Assembly: GCA_949316495.1 (NCBI GenBank)
Contig: OX439005.1
Coordinates: 26,018,217-26,082,216 of the forward strand
DNA length: 64,000 nucleotides
Source of the DNA: Amphiduros pacificus
Lineage: Eukaryota > Annelida > Polychaeta > Phyllodocida > Hesionidae
Direction: 5' to 3'
In this document: piece by piece, positions 1-12,110 of the stretch
Numbering within the stretch: position 1 is the first letter of the stretch
Layout of the letters: every line of letters starts with the position of its first letter
The notes under the pieces: model-generated
Databases searched by the model: none
What the model was told of the DNA's origin: nothing
Seen by the model: the letters and a program-made list of their open reading frames with translations, nothing else
Program-made: the position numbers and the translations under genes

Positions 1-752
1 AAGAACCATATATTACTGATATCATATTACAAAGAAAGCTCAGAGGTTATTCCCATGACCTAGCTCACCTTGTTTTCTCTCTTAATAACCTTATCAACAT
101 TTGGGCTGACTCATTGTTCACACAGATCAAAAAGATTGTTTCTTTCTCCTAAACGACCTATTTAAAATCCGTGTGAAGCACTACTTTTATCCTATTTTGC
201 CGTCTTCAAGTTTTTTATAAGCGCCTTACATCTTCCTTGTCTGTTTTAGCAGAGAAATCTGACACCACTTCGGTTTTTTCTCATTTACGGGTTAATATAT
301 TTCTATGTGTCATCGTTATGGCCGTCCTTTTGATTTTTACCACATATGTTTTTGACCTTAATAAAACAATGAGATAACGAGATGTGCTCTTTGTGTTAGA
401 TCTCGGCGTGTTTGTAGGTATATTCCTGGAAGATTCCCAGGCTTGGCAGCTTCACTCGGCACACCTAGTACAATTAATAAAACCATTACAGAACACATTT
501 TTTTCTCATTTGCTGATTTTTACTTAAATTTCCAATGAATATGTTTATCCTAAATTCATATCTGAGATCAACTACGCAAACAGTTCTTGTTTTGTTTAAG
601 ATTTTGAATACATTTTGGGCTTTGACACAGCCATATCGATATATGAACCAATATTTCAATCGATTTCTAAATATACAACTTCAACATGTTAATATAACAC
701 CAATACAAAATAATCACGGAGATGATTCATGCTGATGTCAGTTTCAAAATAT
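1..752. other. AT-rich intergenic DNA
   Basis: No gene, RNA or repeat was recognised. The short open frame at 535-735 has no recognisable motif and ends just before the first tandem repeat. Confidence 0.5.
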
Positions 753-857
753 TCCGGTTAATTCCAGATATATCATCAACCGGTTAATTCCAGATATATC
801 ATAAACCGGTTAATTCCAGATGTATCATATACTGGTTAATTCCAGATATATCATAAA
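753..857. repeat. Short tandem repeat, about 28-bp unit, 4 copies
   Basis: Four imperfect head-to-tail copies share the core CCGGTTAATTCCAGATAT followed by an ATCATA-type spacer. Copies differ by single substitutions, and the last drifts into unique AT-rich DNA. No coding meaning is apparent. Confidence 0.85.
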
Positions 858-3433
858 ATGTTTTATGTTTCAGATTAGTGAACCTTTATCAATGGTATAG
901 AAATAAGTAAAGAAGATGCTTTCATTAAATATTAAGATGAATAGTAATAAGGAATGAAGAAACAGTATTTACACAGGACTAAATGAAACAAGTTTGATGG
1001 GAATTGGGGCAAGTTTGAAATGAAGCACATACCTCCAGGTGTCACTGCAATAAATCAAATATATATACGTCCCTCGTGCTATAACATTTCTCCTCGATTT
1101 GGCAAAATAGAAAGAAATAGATTTTCTGATATTTTGAGTTAAAATGCCAGATTTTCATTCCTCGAAATAATCATTAAAGACAGATCCATTAAAATAATTT
1201 GACATAACAATGATCGTTTTTCCATAAACAATAGATGAGTTTTCGCAATGCAAATTACCACAAAAGTAGCTTTCAATATAGAGAATAAAACATCATTTCC
1301 CATAAGAGAAAGGCCTGGAGCCATATTGTCTGCCCATTCTTCTGACAATAACATGGCATGTCCCTTCTATAACAAAAGAGAGCAACCATTTGAAAGTCAC
1401 TTTGACAATAAGATATGTCAAGTATCGAGATACTTACATGAAACATATTTACATATTAAGATATATTTAAAGGATATATCAAAACAGTTGTTTACCATTT
1501 TTATCTTTCTGTGGCAATGTTTGAAAAGTCATATTTTTTTGTGGAGAGACAAATATTTGTGAAACTATCTGATAGCTTTATTTCTATGTGAGAATAATTC
1601 AATGTTGAGACATAGTGGAATATGTGATCCCTGGGCGTATCTACTGACCAGGTTACAAGACATGCATAAGAGGTCTGGGGTGGCTTTCAGCAACCTGATC
1701 CGTCTCCGATGACACATCTCCCTGTAAAACGACACCTCAAAGGTATAGAATGCAGCCTACCTGAATATATGGACAAGATCAATTCACTTCATAATCTTTC
1801 TTATATACCATACTTTATGACACAAAATATACATTCCCATTGCACGTAAAGCTTCATAAAAAAATCACTAATTCAATTTTGAACTTTTGGAGAGTTGTAT
1901 GTTCATGGAAAAAGCCATATGTTATCATAGAAACTGTTTAATGAACTAAGCATGTTTGCCTTAGTATATGACCTCTCATATATCCAGGTATTAGATAGTG
2001 TTACCTGTAGACAGGTATTGTGTATATCACCTATCTATATATTGGATCATCTTTTGATACCACAAAGAAAAAAAAAACTAAATGCGACAATGGCAACTCT
2101 GCCTTTGGCTCGATATGCCTCAAAATATGCCAAATATGCCAAACTTTGCAAAGCCCTACGTAATTAAGCACAAATATGTCCCTACAGAAATCTTATGTTA
2201 CTTGTATTCGCCAGAAGACATAATGATGATTACTAAATCAATGTCTGTCCAAATATACAGATCTAATGCGGTAGGTTGAATAATTTTTCCAAGTATTTTT
2301 TTCAACTTTGCATTTCACACCTTGTGAGCCTCGTCTACCATGTCATAATATAATTATCACCAAGATAAAATCACTAAATGATGATCACATAGAAAGCATA
2401 TATTCAATAAAACGTGAAAAGAATTGTATATATTGTTTTATCACACATTCCTAAATTTACTATCACAGAATCCATGAGAAAAACAAATTGCTTATTTATT
2501 GATTTCTTGAAGTAATATGTTTTGATAAATTAATAAAATATATGAATTTACAAAAAAATGTATCTCACTCCGTTACCTTCCCAGCTTGACACCCTATGCA
2601 TGTAAGTGTTTAATGCTGTTATAGAGGGGAGACCCAGGTGCAAGGTGGGCACAAATGACCAGCCCTAAAATGCCCACAACACATTGACAAATTAACTTCT
2701 CTCAGATTTCTTTCTTGTCAGACTCCGAACTTTGTGTCAGAGGTGTTGGGTTCACATTGATTTTGTCAGAGTCTTTGCGGCTTTCTTGACTTGTCTGCCT
2801 CCAGGCTCCAACCCATGAAAAGAAAACACCAACTAGATCTAATCACAATTTTAATTTCTTTGCGAATGTTACTTTGACCTTAACTACCTCGAAAATGACC
2901 TTGAGACTTGAGTCTATAATGGCGATATCCTTAATCAGAACGTGCACAGGAATAGCCCTTTGTGTGGTCAGCAGATGACATGCCAGTTTAACGCAACTCT
3001 AATCCATGCATTATTCAGTATCATCCTACTAACACACACACAAATTCTGGTATATCCTACAATGCCACTGCCTTGACAGTTAGAAATGCAAAATACGGAA
3101 CCAACAAGTTTATAAGTTTTAAATCTAATGAACCTGAATTCATGAATTTATTACGCCGACCAATATAATGTTTATGAAGCCAAAGTTCTTAATTTCATAA
3201 AACAATATTGAAAATAGGAGCAGAAATTGCCAAGCTATATCAGTAGCAACAGTCAGTCTCCTCTAAATATAGGATGAAAATCACTGCCCACATTAACAAT
3301 GAGTTTCTTCTCTAGTAATAACTACATGTCAGACGGCTGAGCAGGTTTATCACCTAATCTCCGTAATCCTTCAACTCCTCATAAGAAAGCGGAGATGGGC
3401 CTGGGGAAGAAGCATGACATATGGAAAAGTGCG
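858..3433. other. Intergenic DNA, nothing recognised
   Basis: This is AT-rich unique sequence. The small frames, including 1248-1562, lack any recognised domain and overlap on both strands, as expected by chance. Confidence 0.5.
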
Positions 3434-4028
3434 ATGTCATCCCCGGGTGTCATCCCCGGGTGTCAGCCCTGGGTATCAGCCCCGGGTGTCAGTCCCGGGT
3501 GTCAGCCCTGGGTGTCAGCCCCGGGTATCAGCCCCGGGTGTCAGTCCCGGGTGTCAGCCCCGGGTATCAGCCCCGGGTATCAGCCCTGGGTATCAGCCCC
3601 GGGTATCAGCCCCGGGTGTCAGCCCTGGGTGTCAGTCCCGGGTGTCATCCCCGGGTGTCATCTCCGGGTGTCATCCCCAGGTGTCATCCCCGGGTGTCAG
3701 CCCGGGTGTCAGTCCCGGGTGTCAGCCCTGGGTGTCAGTCCCGGGTGTCAGTCCCGGGTGTCATCCCCGGGTGTCATCCCCGGGTGTCATCCCCAGGTGT
3801 CATCCCCGGGTGTCATCCCCGGGTGTCATCCCCGGGTGTCAGCCCCGGGTGTCAGCCCCGGGTGTCAGCCCCGGGTGTCAGCCCCGGGTGTCAGCCCCGG
3901 GTGTCAGCCCCGGGTGTCAGCCCCGGGTGTCAGCCCCGGGTGTCAGCCCCGGGTGTCAGCCCCGGGTGTCAGCCCCGGGTGTCAGCCCCGGGTGTCAGCC
4001 CCGGGTGTCAGCCCTGGGTGTCAGCCCG
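3434..4028. repeat. 13-bp GC-rich minisatellite (TGTCAGCCCCGGG), about 45 copies
   Basis: The unit TGTCAGCCCCGGG is repeated for almost 600 bp. Because 13 is not a multiple of 3 and the unit has no stop in any phase, all three plus-strand frames stay open for over 200 codons; these frames are artefacts. The left part (to about 3840) mixes units with CCATC for CAGCC and with CCTGGG or CCAGGT in place of the CpG. The right part (about 3840-4010) is a run of near-identical units. Each unit has the palindrome CCCGGG and one CpG, so the array is a strong local GC and CpG peak in AT-rich DNA. Confidence 0.97.
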
Positions 4029-4089
4029 CTCCAACCATGGGCACCGGGAGAGCCCGGGAGGCCGGGGTGGCAATGGACAACTACTGTGG

Positions 4090-4500
4090 AATATGGACAT
4101 TCAGGGTGCAGGGTGATAATGGGGTAATGGGCAGCATATAGGCATTGAAGGGTGATAATGGGGTAAAAGATTGGATATAGGCATTTTGGAGGATTGTAAC
4201 ATGGGGATGAATGGATTTAGACATTGTAGAGAGCGGTAATGGGGCAATGAGTAGGATATAGGCAATGTAATGGGAAAATGGATAGGAGACAGGCATTGTG
4301 GAAGGTAGTAATGGGTAATGGATGGGATATAGGCATTGTGGAGGGTTGTAATGGAGTAATGAGTAGGATATAGGCAATGCAATGGGAAAATGGATAGGAG
4401 ATAGGCATTGTGGAATGTAGTAATGGGTAATGGATGGGATATGAACATGAATTGGATATAGGCATTGTTATGGGGTAATGGATAAGATATGAACATTTAG
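4090..4500. repeat. Degenerate purine-rich minisatellite (GGATATAGGCATTGTGG motif)
   Basis: About nine imperfect repeats of roughly 35-60 bp share GATATAGGCATTGTGGA and GTAATGGGGTAATG. The plus strand is purine-rich. The three overlapping minus-strand frames here (Tyr/Pro/Ser-rich) arise from the repeat. It directly follows the 13-bp array with about 60 bp between them. Confidence 0.85.
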
Positions 4501-4852
4501 ACAGATTTGAACTTGGCCGAATAATCACATTTAGGGTGGATATATATGGATCTGCCGCTAACAAATGGATAATCGGATAGAAAATCGACATAGATAGGGT
4601 TAATATAGGCACTGTGAGAGAAATCATGAGCGTGTTTTATAGGAAGAGTACAACACACAAAAATACATTAGTTTTAGTGTACACTGTAAAAGTATATAGG
4701 TTCTAATATAGAAGCCCACTACCGCGGCAAAATGCTCTACTCCTTTCGCAGAGCTGAGATTACGATTCTTCTTTGGCTATCTGTGTACGTAAAAAGACAC
4801 CATTGAGGGTGTCGGGTACCTTCCCAAGCCTGCTTGCTGTTATCAGACAAAA
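4501..4852. other. Short unique spacer between arrays
   Basis: No gene or RNA recognised; AT-rich unique sequence separates two minisatellites. Confidence 0.5.
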
Positions 4853-6240
4853 ATTGAAATTTAAGGAAATGTGGCCCCATGTTGCATATGTCATTGGGAT
4901 GAGGTGATATCTAAGGAAATATGGCCCCATGTTGCATGTGTCAGTGCGAAAAGTTGAAATCTAAGGAAATATGGCCCCATGTTGCCGTTGTCATCGCAAT
5001 GAGGTAAGATCTAAGGAAATATGGCCCCATGTTGCCGGTGTCATCGCAATGAGGTAAGATCTAAGGAAATATGGCCCCATGTTGCCGGTGTCATCGCAAT
5101 GAGGTAAGATCTAAGGAAATATGGTCCCATGTTGCCGGTGTCATCGCAATGAGGTAAGATCTAAGGAAATATGGTCCCATGTTGCCGGTGTCATCGCAAT
5201 GAGGTAAGATCTAAGGAAATATGGTCCCATGTTGCCGGTGTCATTGAAATGAGGTAAGATCTAAGGAAATATGGTCCCATGTTGCCGGTGCCATTGCAAT
5301 GAGGTAAGATCTAAGGAAATATGGCCCCATGTTGCCGGTGTCCTCGCAATGAGGTAAGATCTAAGGAAATATGGTCCCATGTTGCCGGTGTCATCGCAAT
5401 GAGGTAAGATCTAAGGAAATATGGTCCCATGTTGCCGGTGCCATTGCAATGAGGTAAGATCTAAGGAAATATGGTCCCATGTTGCCGGTGCCATTGCAAT
5501 GAGGTAAGATCTAAGGAAATATGGCCCCATGTTGCCGGTGTCCTCGCAATGAGGTAAGATCTAAGGAAATATGGTCCCATGTTGCCGGTGTCATCGCAAT
5601 GAGGTAAGATCTAAGGAAATATGGTCCCATGTTGCCGGTGCCATTGCAATGAGGTAAGATCTAAGGAAATATGGTCCCATGTTGCCGGTGTCCTCGCAAT
5701 GAGGTAAGATCTAAGGAAATATGGTCCCATGTTGCCGGTGTCATCGCAATGAGGTAAGATCTAAGGAAATATGGCCCCATGTTGCTGGTGTCCTCGCAAT
5801 GAGGTAAGATCTAAGGGAATATGGCCCGATGTTGCCGGTGTCATTGCAATGAGGTAAGATCTAAGGAAATATGGCCCCAAGTTGCTGGTGTCCTCGCAAT
5901 GAGGTAAGATCTAAGGAAATATGGCCCGATGTTGCCAGTGTCATGGCAATGAGGTAAGATCTAGGGAAATATGGTCCCATGTTGCCGGTGTCATCGCAAT
6001 GAGGTAAGATCTAAGGGAATATGGCCCGATGTTGCCAGTGTCATGGCAATGAGGTAAGATCTAGGGAAATATGGTCCCATGTTGCCGGTGTCATCGCAAT
6101 GAGGTAAGATCTAAGGAAATATGGCCCCATGTTGCCGGTGTCCTCGCAATGAGGAAAGATCTAAGGAAATATGGTCCCATGTTGCCGGTGTCCTCGCAAT
6201 GAGGTAAAATCTAAGGAAATGTGGCCCCATGTTGCTAGTG
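4853..6240. repeat. 50-bp satellite array, about 28 copies
   Basis: The unit is exactly 50 bp. It can be followed by the blocks ATCTAAGGAAATATGG, CCCATGTTGCCGGTGTC and CGCAATGAGGTAAG. The outermost units on both sides are the most diverged, and the central units are nearly identical, as expected of unequal exchange. Three variable positions (C/T before CCCAT, and CATCGC, CCTCGC or CATTGC) occur in a recurrent order, and one 100-bp dimer (about 5911-6010) is repeated next to itself (about 6011-6110). The segment GAGGTAAGA in most units matches a 5' splice-site consensus. There is no long open frame. Confidence 0.97.
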
Positions 6241-6484
6241 TCATCGTGAGGTGACGAGTTGTGATCTGGTGGAATGAGACACAAAGTTGTCTGAATCAGT
6301 GTCCATCATTGTCCTGCAATATTTATTCATTATAGTTATTTTCTTTTTGGACTATGGCAAGGAGTTATTCCTTTATTCCGCATATGAAGACAGTGACACA
6401 GGCACTATAGTCCGACTGACAGTATATATCATGATCGAGACAACAATACAGTCAGTCTGTATTGAAAGCATTCTCAAAGATAAT

Positions 6485-6720
6485 AGCCCATGATTAGTAC
6501 AACAAGTCAGCCAACCTTCACTGGTTACATTCCCAAATATAGCATTCCACGATCAACAACACAGCCAACTTTCACTTGTAACATTCCCCTAGACATCAGC
6601 CATTGATTAGGTCAACAAATCGGTTAACCTTCACTGGTTATATTTTCTTAGTTAGCACCCCATGATCAAAACTACAACACATTCAACCATCACTTGTAAC
6701 ATTCCCTAATATCGCACATC
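6485..6720. repeat. Degenerate tandem repeat, about 60-bp unit, 4 copies
   Basis: Four diverged copies share AACCTTCACTGGTTACATTCCC-like segments (shorter form: CTTCACTGGTTACATTCC) and an upstream ATGATTAG(T/G)(A/T)CAACAA block. Copies differ at many positions, suggesting an old array next to the 50-bp satellite. Confidence 0.7.
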
Positions 6721-7255
6721 TTAATCCAGACAACAACACTTTCTTGTTGTTTACAATAGCTCTCAGATTTTTATTTAGTCAGTTATCTAATATGGATATG
6801 TGACAAACACAGTAGATAAATTATCTATTTTATGTGCTTTGTTGCTTTGAACAGATTGTATTGTTTGCCAAATGGTGTTAGGGTAATCATTGAATCATGC
6901 TAGCTGTATCCAGGTATAAGGTCGCACCATATACATTACTTGGCGCAAATTGCGATTCAAACAGCAATATCATTTGATCAATTTCATTGAAAACGATGAA
7001 AAATTATGCGCCACGATTTATAATTATTGTAACAATAGGGGTCGGTTTTAAGGAAGAACAGAAATTAAACAGCAGAAATGGCGTTGTATAGGCGAGTCTA
7101 TCATATGGCATGCTTTTCACCTGGGTTAGAGCGGGTCACAAATATATTGCCTATGTCAGTTAACGTTTATCCCCAAGGTAACACTAGCAGATATCTGCTT
7201 ACTTCTCTAATATGTGGAAGTATTAAGAGAAATGACAAGAATGGATGGTTTTACT
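6721..7255. other. Intergenic DNA, nothing recognised
   Basis: AT-rich unique sequence. The frame beginning at 7078 runs into the next minisatellite and has no recognised motif. Confidence 0.5.
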
Positions 7256-7815
7256 ACAACTCTCTTAGACTCAGGGATAATGGTTTAGCATTCCCTGCTC
7301 ACAGCTCCCAGGTATAGCAGTCCCTGTCCACGGCTTTCAGGTTTAGCAGTCCCTGTACACTGCACCCAGGTTTAGCAGTCCCTGTCCACATCACCCAGGT
7401 TTAGCAGTCCCTGTCCACATCACCCAGGTTTGGCAGTCCCTGTCCACATCACCCAGGTTTGGCAGTCCCTGTCCACTGCACCCAGGTTTAGCAGTCCCTG
7501 CCCACAGCTTCCAAGTTTAGCAGTCCCTGTCCACAGCTTCCATGTTTAGCAGTCCTTGCCCACAGAACCCAAGTTTAGCAGTCCCTGCCCACAGCACCCA
7601 GGTTTAGCAGTCCCTGCCCACAGCACCCTGGTATAGCAGTCCCTGCCCACAGCTCATTTAGATGCATGAGTATTCCTTTATCAATCCCTGTCCTCAGCTC
7701 CTCCTTCACACACAGACATAATGGTTTAGCTCCCTTAGACACCGGAGTAGTGGAGAAGTAGTCCTTCTCCACAGCTCCATTAGACACAGGGGCAATGGTC
7801 CACAGCTCCATTGAT
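7256..7815. repeat. 29-bp minisatellite (TTTAGCAGTCCCTGTCCAC), core plus degenerate ends
   Basis: The core at about 7289-7660 has a dozen copies of a 29-bp unit with TTTAGCAGTCCCTGTCCACA followed by a CACCCAGG-type ending. Degenerate flanks on both sides share CTTAGAC(A/T)C and CACAGCTCC blocks, suggesting an older, longer repeat from which the homogeneous core expanded. The open frames over it are repeat-derived. Confidence 0.9.
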
Positions 7816-9137
7816 AGCCTTTGACAGTAATAAATCATTTTTGTATTTATGACGCATTACCTACATGACCTGGTGGGGGGGGGGGGTACTTTCAGAGTCA
7901 GCGTTACTGGGGAAGCTGGGTTAGATAGGGCCCAATTGGCTGATATTTTCACTAAGATGGGTTAAGATATTTTATCATTTTCCCTTAAACAGGATACTGC
8001 TTTTCCAAATCTCCTAATTCAGAGCATGTTTTTACTGAACCCCCTTCCTCAAGAAAGTGGGTGAGCAATTATTTACAAGCAAGCTGATATACATATATGC
8101 ATGATAAGCACTGATAAGAGCCACACAAAGTGTGTCCACAGTGTTGGAGACAAATGGTGAGGCATCAGACAGAATAATTACGACACCTTGGCTGAGAACA
8201 ATAGACACTGGCCTACTGTCCCAGCAGGTGACACTTATGTTCCTTTGATCAAGAAACATGCCAAACTGACATGGATCGGACTTTAAAAAATATTGAGCGG
8301 ACTTTAAAAAATAACTTAAATGGTTTACAAAACCAGGAAGTAAAAATATTGACAAAAAAAAATGATTTGTGAGAAATTGCTTCCCCCAGATCATCCCCAC
8401 TTAACTTCTGACAACCAACATGGATGTATTTATACCTATATCAACATGTTAGTACAAAGTCTTCTCAGCCTGGTGGTAAAGCATGCTTTCTATTACTGGG
8501 GGAGTGCTGCTACTATTAAATATACAATTATAAGATATGGTTAAATTATGAAAACTTGTACATTACTTTTTGTTATGTAAATATATGGGTATTGAATGTA
8601 CAACTCCAAAAAGGGTATCATTTACTTATAGCATCACCCCAAAGTCAGGGTATCATTTTAACTCTGTCTCATCCCTATCAAATATAAGATAGTCCTGAAT
8701 CAGGGTACCAATGAAAATAGAATATTGTTTCCTTAAATCAGGTTCTGGGGTTTTCATTTCCAACCCAGCCTCCATGGATTAAAAACATAAAAGTTCCCCC
8801 CTCCGGACTTCATGGCCCCTAATGACCATCAAAGATGACCATCACATTTACATAGTATGTGAGGGATAATAAAAATGATTATACCTAACCACTGTGTATA
8901 ATTATTCATTCTTATTGTGGGTTACTCAAGGGACATCATTTTGCCAATCCCTGAACCTAGGAAAAGGGAAAGGTTCCTGACAGTCCATCTTCATCATAAT
9001 GTATGAGTACAAAGATCTGACCAATTAAAGTATTTGGTGATAATGAATATTAAAGGACCTATACTGGAGTGGCTTTCTAGGATGACGGGTCCACAAATTT
9101 CCAATTTGGCTGAATCTGAATAATATTTCATGCTAAA
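7816..9137. other. Intergenic DNA with a poly-G tract
   Basis: A run of about 11 G lies near 7875. Frames at 8032-8400 (minus) and 8362-8544 (plus) overlap each other and have no recognisable domain. Nothing else was identified. Confidence 0.5.
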
Positions 9138-9145
9138 ATTGTCAT

Positions 9146-9476
9146 TCGTTTGTTTTTTGTTTGTTTGTTTGATTAGGGCTTTATGTCACTTTCAACATTA
9201 TTTCATTTGTATATCATGACAGGACCCATTTGAAGCAAACATGGTGCTGCCTCACTGAATTGTCATGTCGCCGGACCTTGACATGATGTCACAGATTTAT
9301 AAAGACAAAGGATTAACCCTTTAGGTACGGGCCTCAGCTCATAGGCAAAATTATGATATAAATGCGATTTTGGCCCAGCGGGAAATTGGCACTTAAGACC
9401 TTTGGATCATCAACAAAGAAATATGTGCTCATAAGTTTATGCTTTACCCAACTTTACCACGACCGCGGCCTCTTTG
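9146..9476 (-). mobile_element. Full-length tRNA-derived SINE, minus orientation
   Basis: Read on the minus strand, a tRNA-like head (GTGGTAAAGTTGGGTAAAGC, a decayed A box) is followed by a body with GAGCTGAGGCCCG and ACCTAAAGGGTTAA. The 3' core contains CGACATGACAATTCAGTGAG, then GTTGAAAGTGACATAAAGCC and a (CAAA)n tail. The element is flanked by the 8-bp direct repeat ATTGTCAT (9138-9145 and 9477-9484), consistent with LINE-mediated insertion. The body and core match the element at about 39.37-39.64 kb, and the head also aligns with the fragment at 37.57 kb. Such elements have an internal Pol III promoter and encode no protein. Head divergence suggests an old, inactive copy. Confidence 0.88.
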
Positions 9477-9484
9477 ATTGTCAT

Positions 9485-11489
9485 CTGTCAATATAACAAT
9501 GGTTAGTGATGATAATAATTGATAATGCTTATTTCAAATTTTGCTTACTGTATGAGGAGATGTCAATATACCACTTTCATAAGACATGGAATGGGATGTG
9601 TTGGCAATTCTTGAGCAAAGCAGTATCAAGTACAGGAGATGACTGCGCTTTTAACGACCTTTACAGCATTGCTGGGGCTATATCCGGTCAGAAAGAAGCG
9701 TGCCACCTGGACTCTAAGCCCTACAATATGTAAAGGGTGACTGGAGATCTTACGTTTGCATTGTCACATAGATATAATAACTTAAATTAGGGTATGTGTC
9801 AACCAGTCGTGGGACGCCAGTTGGATCGAGAAGTACCTCAGTAGCAGATATGATTATTCCACACACACCTTTCTTGCTCATCCAGTGTTACCCAAGCCTG
9901 ATATTCATTTTGGTTTGGCTGAATGATTTCTAAATATTGACAGTATCAATTTGCATGACACATGATTTAAATCTCTCATACAGTTGGAGGCCCCTGGACA
10001 CAATATCACCTCCGTCTATTTGCACACTCGCCCACGAAGCTCACACTAGAATTCTGAGGCCAAAAACATCAACATTTCTCCCTCCGAACTCATGAAGGAC
10101 CTGTCCCTATACAAGTGACAATGACAAGGTTCTGGCCTGTTGAAATCCTCGCTGTCATTTCCGTCTTGTTTTGCGCCTCTTCAATCCCATCTCACCTTAA
10201 CAACCCTAATTTTCTCCATGCCTGACAAGAAGAGGGCGATATTAGGTGCCCCTGTCAACAATTAGTGTGTGCTAAAGAGAGAGCTTTCACGGGGGAGGCA
10301 AAGCGGTGGCCCGCTCCTTTATTTAGCCTGCGTTAGATGGCGGAGAATACTCTTCCTTATTAAGCCTCGCGTATTGTATGCAAACGTTTATTTTGACAAG
10401 CCTGTCTATGGGGCGATCTGCGCCCTGTCAGCCGAGTTTTCTTCGGACCAGCACGCTTCTAAAGATAATCTCAGCTCTCATCTGTACAGATAAGAGCTCT
10501 GGGTAAAAAGCACACTATCACGGCTTAAATCAGGAATTTACTTGTCAGTCCCTTAAAAATGATGGTCATAGTTACCTTAATGAGGTCTTGTAAATGGTCA
10601 TTGGCATACCCACCACGAAGTCCCCACAAGTTAGAAGCAGAAATATGTTAACAATCCACAAACATTTTAAAACACTTTTCTTAAGAAATAACATGAAAAA
10701 CGGTTCCTGATTCTACAAAGTTTATAAAACATGTATGTAAAATAAATTTTCTATTCCTACAAATGAATATGTATGCTATTCGAGAAAAAAAACGACCAGA
10801 CAAGTTTGAATTGAAGGTAACTAAATAAACGAAGTTTTGTGGCATAAAATGATAAACTTCAGTATCCAATAGCCTTTCATACAAGTTAAGAGTTGATAAG
10901 TTTAGCTAACTTGACTCCTGTTTCTTGTAATACAGTATTATACATCAAGAATGGATGTTTTTTTTTAATCCTGAACACTATACATCGGATAAGTTTAACA
11001 TAGCATTCATCTGTTCTCATTGTATTATTTTCGAATATAATATAAAGTGAAAAGTATTATGTTCACAAACTTCAATTGAATTATCCTATAAACTTCGGTC
11101 AGTGTTTAACCTGGTGTTGTTTTACGTGTATGTCATGTATAGCTAAAAAGGTTTTATGGAAATTTTTAAAAATCTTTCGGTGATAATGATGTTGCAAAAA
11201 GACATTTTTCCAGTCACAAAAGTTCCTTAATATAATGACTTACAAATATGCTGTTCTGCGTTATTATCCAGAACATTCGATGTGCCTATAAATGTCTGCA
11301 GGGAAAAAACATATTTGTCCATCTCATAACTTGGAGTTTAAACAACTTTTTTGTTGTCAAGTTTATGCGTTATGTAGGCGAATATTGTATACATTCTAAT
11401 ACCAGATAATAATAATCCATATTCTACATAGAGAAAACATGTCTATGTACCTGGCTGGTTGTTTAGATACCTTATGATTATTTGGATAA
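9485..11489. other. Intergenic DNA, no gene recognised
   Basis: Mostly unique AT-rich sequence. A less AT-rich block at about 10140-10500 has a 74-codon chance-like frame (10269-10493) without a recognisable domain. Confidence 0.5.
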
Positions 11490-12110
11490 CTTCTGGAAGT
11501 AGTTGTGTATATTACTATAAACAATGGTAGTTGAATGTGTGCACAGCTATGTATATTGTTACGCACGGTGATTACTATGTATATTGTTATAAAAAGCTAT
11601 GATTATCTATATTGTTATACACAGCGATAATTATGTATATTGTCAAAAAAGGGGTGACAATATATATTATGTATATATAGCTATACACAGTGATAGTCAT
11701 GTACACATCTATGGATATTGTCACACAAAGTGATGACTGTATATATTGTTATACACAGCAATAAATATCTATATTGTCATGCAAAGTGGTAACTATATTT
11801 ATTGTTATACAAGCGTGTAAACATTTATATTGTCATACAAAGTGGTAACTGTATATATTGTTATACATATCAATAAATATTTTTATTGTCATATAATGTG
11901 GGAACTGTATTTATTGTTATACATAGCAATACATATTTATATTGTCATACAAAGTGGAACCTATGCACATTGTCAAACACAGTGGTTGCTAAACAATCGA
12001 CTATGCCTTTTGTCATACACATTGATAGCTATGCATATTAATATATTGATACACATTGGAAACCTTGCATATATCGCAATGGTATCTTTGTATATTATTT
12101 AACACAATGA
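11490..12110. repeat. Degenerate AT-rich minisatellite (TATTGTTATACACAG motif), about 20 units
   Basis: Units of about 28-34 bp share TATATTGTTATACACAGTG or TATTGTCATACAAAGTGG, followed by a variable (A/G)TAACTATG segment. Units are diverged but keep the alternating TATTGT / CATACA pattern. The 90-codon frame at 11830-12102 is repeat-derived. Confidence 0.85.

Noticed and set aside
3395-4141. Collagen- or mucin-like frames rich in Pro, Gly, Ser and Val
   Set aside because: All three plus frames are equally open across the 13-bp array, which shows there is no selected reading frame.
4853-6240. CRISPR-like regular array
   Set aside because: The 50-bp unit repeats without unique spacers, and the whole context is animal genomic DNA.
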